A DNA stretch of 10,595 bases from Prevotellaceae bacterium. GTDB taxonomy: Bacteria; Bacteroidota; Bacteroidia; Bacteroidales; UBA932. The DNA is taken from contig JAITAP010000179.1 of NCBI GenBank assembly GCA_031284065.1, positions 1 to 10,595 on the forward strand. Reading direction: 5' to 3'. This document shows, one piece after another, positions 6,597-10,595 of the stretch. Under the pieces are notes generated by a model, which was given only the letters and a program-made list of their open reading frames with translations, was not told the DNA's origin and did not search any database. Both the position numbers and the translations under genes were made by a program. How positions within the stretch are numbered: position 1 is the first letter of the stretch; every line of letters begins with the position of its first letter.

Positions 6597-9071
6597 CTAC
6601 ACGCCCTCCTTTGCCCGGCGTATTTGCTCGGCGTTGGTGAAGTTGCACGCGGGGATGTGCCCCTTGAGCGGGACAATTTTTTCGTGAATTGCGTCGATAA
6701 ACCACTCGGGCTGGGGGAAAAATGCGCTCTCCAGCTCGTAGCACGGCGTAATCCAGTTGCGCGAGCCGAGCGCCACAGGGGGCGCGTCGAGGTAGTCGAA
6801 GCCCAGCTCGGTAACGTTGCGGGCAAGGTCGTTGAGGAAAGAGCCCCGACTCGAAGCGTCGCCGGAAATGATGATACGCCCCGTTTTTTTTACCGAAGCC
6901 AGCACTTTTTCGTAGCTGAACGGCACCAGCGAGCGCGCGTCGATAACTTCGGCGCTCATGCCGTGCTTCTCCTCCAGAATTTTGGCGGCGTCGAGCGCCC
7001 TGTACAGCGTTGCGCCGATGGTCAGTATGGTAATGTCCGTGCCCTCGCGCTTCACGTCGGGCTCGCCAAAGGGGATTTCGTAGTAGCCTTCGGGCACGCC
7101 GCCCTGGTGGAACTGCTCGCCTACGTCGTAAATGCGCTGGCTTTCGAAAAAGATAACGGGGTCGGCGCCTTGCAGCGCGGCGTTCATCAGCCCTTTGGCG
7201 TCGTATGGCGTGGCGGGAAAGGCTACCTTTAGCCCCGGGATGTGCGCCGCGAGCGAAGTCCAGTCCTGCGAGTGCTGTGCGCCGTACTTTGAGCCCACCG
7301 ACACGCGCACCACCACCGGCATCTTGAGCACGTTGCCGCTCATGGCTTGCCACTTGGGCAGCTGGTTGAATACTTCGTCGCCGCACCTGCCGAGAAAGTC
7401 GCAGTACATGATTTCGGGGATGACGCGCCCGCCGCACATGGCGTAGCCTATGGCTGTGCCAATGATGGACGCTTCCGAAATGGGCGCGTTGAAAAAGCGG
7501 TGGTACGGCAGCGCTTCGGTCAGCCCGCGGTACACGGCAAACGCGCCGCCCCAGTCGCGGTTGTCTTCGCCGTAGGCAATCAGCGAAGCGTCCTTGTAGA
7601 AGCGGTCGATGATGGCCTCAAAAATGCCGTCGCGCAGCTGGTACTGCTTCATCTTGGAAACGGGCTTGCCGTCCTTGTCAACCGCAAAACGCTCCTTTTT
7701 GGCGATTTGCTGCACGCGCGGGTTTTCGCTCATCGGGTGGTTCACCTCCGGCGTTGCGTCGGACATGGAGTCCACCGACAGGTTGGAGAACGTCATTGCC
7801 CCAAGCAGCTCCGGATTTTGCGACAAGTCCATTCGGGGCGACAGCGCGTCGTCGATGGAGAGCTTAAAGATTTCGAGCATCAGCGCTTTTACATCCTTCC
7901 ACGTGGCTTCCAAATCGGCTTGGGTGGCGGCTCCTGCGTCAACCAGCTGCTTGCCGAACGCGGCAATGCAGTCTTCGGCAACCCACGCGTCTATCTCTTC
8001 CTTTGTGCGGTACGACGACGAGTCGGAGGGCGAGTGCCCCGATATGCGGTAGGTTACCACGTCGAGCAGCACGGGTCCGTTTTTTTTCTCCAGAATCTTT
8101 CGCTTGCGCCGGTACGCCTCAATGACGGCCAGCGGATTGTAGCCGTCCACGCGCTCGCTGTGCAGCTGTTCGGGGTTGACTCCCGCGCCAATGCGGGCGG
8201 CAAAGTCGTAGCCCATAGTTTCGCCGCGCGTTTGCCCGCCCATGCCGTAGCAGTTGTTCATAATGTTGATGATGATGGGCAACCCGCCTTTCATATCGCC
8301 CTCCCAAAGCTGCCTGTACTGGTCCATGGCGGCAAACACAAGCCCTTCCCACACGGGGCCGCACGCCATAGAAGCGTCGCCGATGTTGGCAACCACGATG
8401 CCCGGCTTTCGGTTTACCTTTTTGTAGAGCGCCGCGCCTACGGCAATATCGCCGCTGCCGCCCACTATGGCGTTGTTGGGGTATATGCCGAACGGGGTGA
8501 AAAAGGTGTGCATACTCCCGCCCAAGCCCTTGTTGAAGCCGGTAACGCGGGCAAAGATTTCGGACATGGCGCCGTAGAGCAGAAAGCGTCGCCCAAGCTG
8601 TTTGGTTGTTCCCGCAAAGCCCCGTTTGGCAACGCTGACCGTTGCCCCGCCCCAGAACTCGTTCATAATTTTTTCGAGCTCGCGGTCGCTCAGCAGCTCA
8701 ATGGCGCGCAGGCCTTTTGCAAGGATTTCGCCGTGGCTGCGGTGCGAGCCGAAAATAAAGTCGTTAGCGTCCAGCGTGTACGCCATGCCTACGGCGGCGG
8801 CTTCCTGCCCTGCCGAAAGGTGGGCGGGACCCGGGTTGTTGTAGGCTACGCCCTCGTACGCGCCGGTAGTTTTCACCAAGTTCAGCATGGTTTCAAACTC
8901 ACGAATCACCACCATATCGTGGTAAATGCGCCGGAGGTCTTCTTTGGAAAAGCTTTTGCTTTGCAGCTCTTCTGCAACCGTCTTGCTGTAGCGGTTAACA
9001 GGAATGGGGGTAAACGTTATCTCTCCCGCCTGACGGAGAAATTTCGGATCTACAGGTTGAGATTTTGGCAT
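6597..9071 (-). CDS. Fused alpha-beta TPP-dependent 2-oxoacid dehydrogenase E1 component
   Basis: An 824-residue enzyme that decarboxylates a 2-oxoacid (pyruvate or a branched-chain oxoacid) with thiamine diphosphate and passes the acyl group to a lipoyl-E2. The alpha part (about 40-400) shows HRSHG (110-114), GGSMH (184-188), the TPP motif GDA at 231 to NN at 272-273, and the phosphorylation-loop-like SGHSPSD (His346). A linker (about 400-480) leads to the beta part (about 480-810), with ISEAS (Glu533 at the catalytic position), GAQHSQ (His600), HIPGLKV and the C-terminal transketolase motif DARSLVPF. The GDA-to-NN spacing is about ten residues longer than usual and alanine replaces the common GDG glycine. 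I chose the ATG at 9071; an upstream in-frame start (9188) would add 39 residues with no domain character. The gene lies 165 bases after E3. Fused E1 proteins are known in Bacteroidota. Substrate choice between pyruvate and branched-chain acids is not resolved. Confidence 0.5.
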   Translation of the reverse strand: MPKSQPVDPKFLRQAGEITFTPIPVNRYSKTVAEELQSKSFSKEDLRRIYHDMVVIREFETMLNLVKTTGAYEGVAYNNPGPAHLSAGQEAAAVGMAYTLDANDFIFGSHRSHGEILAKGLRAIELLSDRELEKIMNEFWGGATVSVAKRGFAGTTKQLGRRFLLYGAMSEIFARVTGFNKGLGGSMHTFFTPFGIYPNNAIVGGSGDIAVGAALYKKVNRKPGIVVANIGDASMACGPVWEGLVFAAMDQYRQLWEGDMKGGLPIIINIMNNCYGMGGQTRGETMGYDFAARIGAGVNPEQLHSERVDGYNPLAVIEAYRRKRKILEKKNGPVLLDVVTYRISGHSPSDSSSYRTKEEIDAWVAEDCIAAFGKQLVDAGAATQADLEATWKDVKALMLEIFKLSIDDALSPRMDLSQNPELLGAMTFSNLSVDSMSDATPEVNHPMSENPRVQQIAKKERFAVDKDGKPVSKMKQYQLRDGIFEAIIDRFYKDASLIAYGEDNRDWGGAFAVYRGLTEALPYHRFFNAPISEASIIGTAIGYAMCGGRVIPEIMYCDFLGRCGDEVFNQLPKWQAMSGNVLKMPVVVRVSVGSKYGAQHSQDWTSLAAHIPGLKVAFPATPYDAKGLMNAALQGADPVIFFESQRIYDVGEQFHQGGVPEGYYEIPFGEPDVKREGTDITILTIGATLYRALDAAKILEEKHGMSAEVIDARSLVPFSYEKVLASVKKTGRIIISGDASSRGSFLNDLARNVTELGFDYLDAPPVALGSRNWITPCYELESAFFPQPEWFIDAIHEKIVPLKGHIPACNFTNAEQIRRAKEGV

Positions 9072-9236
9072 GGTATTTATTGATTTTTTGTTGGTTTTGT
9101 ATTTTTTTATCAGGAGGAGAGGGGAAAAACGTTTCGTAACTTGGAGAAGCCGGGTAGCGCCGGATATGCACGATACTCTATACCCCAAAATTCTCGCTCT
9201 ATTTTTGCAGCTCTATTCCCTTTGTAATCTACCCCC
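9072..9236 (-). promoter_or_regulatory. Leader between E3 and E1 genes, with phased CTCTAT repeats
   Basis: This 165-base gap is longer than expected for tightly coupled genes. It contains CTCTAT at 9176, 9197 and 9211 (spacings 21 and 14 bases), the last two inside an exact GCTCTATT repeat. The part next to the E1 start is A/T-rich with no clear Shine-Dalgarno sequence. I see no hairpin terminator after the E3 stop, so read-through is likely; a separate promoter for E1 is possible but not located. Confidence 0.5.
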
Positions 9237-10592
9237 CTAAAGAAACCCCACTTCCTTGAAAATTTCCGATACGGTAGGGTGAGGGAATACCACTTCTTGC
9301 AGCTCCTTGAGCGTCATTTCCTGCTCAATAGCCATGCACGCGCCGTATATCATTTCGCTCGACGGATTTCCGAGTATATGCACGCCGAGAATTTCGCCAT
9401 GCTTTTCGCCCGTCAGCGCCTTGCAGATACCCGTGCCGCCCTCGTTTTCCGCCACGAACCTTCCGGCGTACGCCATAGGCAGCTTGGCTACCCGGTACGC
9501 AACGTTGGCGGCCTTGGCGGCCTCTTCGGTAAGCCCAACGCCCGACGCCTCGGGGTTGGTGTAAACTACGCCCGGTATGGCGCTGTAGCGCATAACGTCG
9601 GGGCGTCCCGTGAGGTTGTTCACCACCACCTCGCCCTCGCGGCTGGCGGTGTGCGCAAGGAGCGAAAACCCTGTAACGTCGCCTGCGGCGTACACGTTGG
9701 GGATGTTGGTGCGCATTTTTTCGTCAACCTTAACGCCGCCCTTGAGCAGCTCCACGCCAAGATTTTCCAGCCCAAACCCGCTCGTAACGGGTCTGCGCCC
9801 AACGCTCACGAGGATTTTGTCGCCCGTTGCGCTTGCCGCTGCGCCGTCCTTGCCGGTGTACAGTACCTCGTTTCCTCTGATTTCGGTTACCTTGCTCAGG
9901 AGGTTAAACTTCACGCCCCGCTTGGCGTAAATGTCGCGCAGCATGGCGCTCAGCTCGGGGTCAAACCCGCCCAGAATTTCGGGCAGCATTTCCACTACGG
10001 TAACCTCCGTTCCGAGGCTGTTGTAGAAGCTGGCGAACTCCATGCCTATCACGCCGCCGCCAATGATGACCAGACGCTTTGGCTGCTCGGTGAGCGAAAG
10101 AATTTCGCGGTTGGTGAGAATAACGTTGCCGGCTTCTTTCAGGCCGGGTATTGGCGGCACAAACGCCTCAGAGCCGGTGCAGACGAGCAGGTTTGCCGCG
10201 CTGTAGCTTTCGCCGTTGCAGGTAATTTCGATGCCGTTGGCGCCGCGCCCCTTGATAACGGCTTCGCCCTTGACAACGGCAACCTTGTGGGCTTTCATCT
10301 TAGCGCCCACGCCCGCTACCAGCTTGCGCACCACCTTGTTTTTGCGGTCAACAATTTTGCCGAAGTCAAAGGTGGCGTTTTTAGCGTTCACGCCGTACTT
10401 GTCGCCGTGAACGGCCGTATCGTAAACCTTTGCGCTGTAAAGCAAGGTTTTGGTTGGTATGCAGCCCTCGTTGAGGCATACGCCGCCCAGCTCGCGCTTT
10501 TCAAACAGCGCAACGGTAAGCCCTCTGGCTCCGGCGCGCTCTGCGGCAACGTAACCCGCAGGTCCGCCGCCTATAATTGCTAAATCAAACAT
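9237..10592 (-). CDS. lpdA: Dihydrolipoyl dehydrogenase (E3)
   Basis: A 451-residue FAD flavoprotein that reoxidises dihydrolipoyl groups of 2-oxoacid dehydrogenase or glycine cleavage complexes with NAD+. Motifs in order: FAD-binding GGGPAG (8-13), redox disulfide Cys39-Cys44 in GGVCLNEGC, NAD-binding GGGVIG (178-183), second FAD motif AAGD (302-305), and the C-terminal interface with the His438-Glu443 pair in HPTVSE. All catalytic residues are present and length is slightly under the usual 460-475. There is no N-terminal lipoyl domain. It starts with ATG at 10592, three bases from the window edge, so its promoter and ribosome site cannot be judged. Position directly upstream of E1 on the same strand suggests it serves that complex; it could also serve the glycine cleavage system. 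Confidence 0.5.
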   Translation of the reverse strand: MFDLAIIGGGPAGYVAAERAGARGLTVALFEKRELGGVCLNEGCIPTKTLLYSAKVYDTAVHGDKYGVNAKNATFDFGKIVDRKNKVVRKLVAGVGAKMKAHKVAVVKGEAVIKGRGANGIEITCNGESYSAANLLVCTGSEAFVPPIPGLKEAGNVILTNREILSLTEQPKRLVIIGGGVIGMEFASFYNSLGTEVTVVEMLPEILGGFDPELSAMLRDIYAKRGVKFNLLSKVTEIRGNEVLYTGKDGAAASATGDKILVSVGRRPVTSGFGLENLGVELLKGGVKVDEKMRTNIPNVYAAGDVTGFSLLAHTASREGEVVVNNLTGRPDVMRYSAIPGVVYTNPEASGVGLTEEAAKAANVAYRVAKLPMAYAGRFVAENEGGTGICKALTGEKHGEILGVHILGNPSSEMIYGACMAIEQEMTLKELQEVVFPHPTVSEIFKEVGFL

Positions 10593-10595
10593 AAT

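Noticed and set aside
6568..7437. A 289-codon minus-strand frame overlapping the E1 C-terminal half
   Set aside because: Arg/Ala-rich out-of-frame translation inside the E1 gene; the E1 frame carries all conserved motifs.
7347..9083. A 578-codon plus-strand open frame opposite the E1 gene
   Set aside because: Antisense shadow of the E1 coding sequence; low-complexity composition and no motifs.
9072..9188. A 39-residue N-terminal extension of E1 from the start at 9188
   Set aside because: The extension has no domain or targeting character in bacteria and covers an A/T-rich leader; the ATG at 9071 begins the family-like sequence.
9279..10583. A 434-codon plus-strand open frame opposite lpdA
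   Set aside because: Antisense shadow of a fully motif-supported dihydrolipoyl dehydrogenase.

Overview
The window looks like part of a bacterial chromosome, most likely from the Bacteroidota. This assignment is an inference. It rests on the fused E1 alpha-beta dehydrogenase, the A/T-rich leaders that mostly lack a clear Shine-Dalgarno sequence, and a dispersed repeat of the GTCATTTCGAGCGAAGCGAG type that I associate with that phylum. A spirochaete or another anaerobe cannot be excluded.

Layout. Positions 1-2336 (+) hold the 3' part of an A/T-rich gene for a single-chain restriction-modification protein: PD-(D/E)XK nuclease end, N6-adenine methylase, then one target-recognition domain. Its start lies left of the window. 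A strong hairpin terminator near 2420-2456 separates it from a convergent block that fills the rest of the window on the minus strand. In order of transcription (right to left) that block holds dihydrolipoyl dehydrogenase E3 (10592-9237), a fused alpha-beta TPP-dependent 2-oxoacid dehydrogenase E1 (9071-6597), a PHP-fold protein (6516-5320), a small A/T-rich secreted coiled-coil protein (5293-4820), and, after a 316-base gap carrying a dispersed repeat, a bifunctional class II aldolase/short-chain dehydrogenase (4503-2533).

How the genes may work together. E3 and E1 are two of the three parts of a 2-oxoacid dehydrogenase complex; the lipoyl acyltransferase E2 is not in the window and may lie to the right. 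The aldolase/SDR fusion belongs to the family that cleaves a ketose-1-phosphate (rhamnulose-1-phosphate or similar) and handles the resulting aldehyde or a related alcohol. A sugar-to-triose-to-acyl-CoA route is plausible but is inferred from proximity. The PHP protein has an altered metal site and no assignable substrate.

By eye, the left gene and the small secreted-protein gene are much more A/T-rich than the metabolic genes, which suggests horizontal acquisition of the restriction-modification gene. I see no tRNA, rRNA, CRISPR array, transposase or phage gene. The points most worth a second look are the compact R-M-S protein, the nested hairpins behind it, the PHP protein's altered ligands, and the E1 with a variant, expanded TPP motif.

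[Form note: the original answer gave no confidence values; 0.5 in every feature is a placeholder required by the schema.]
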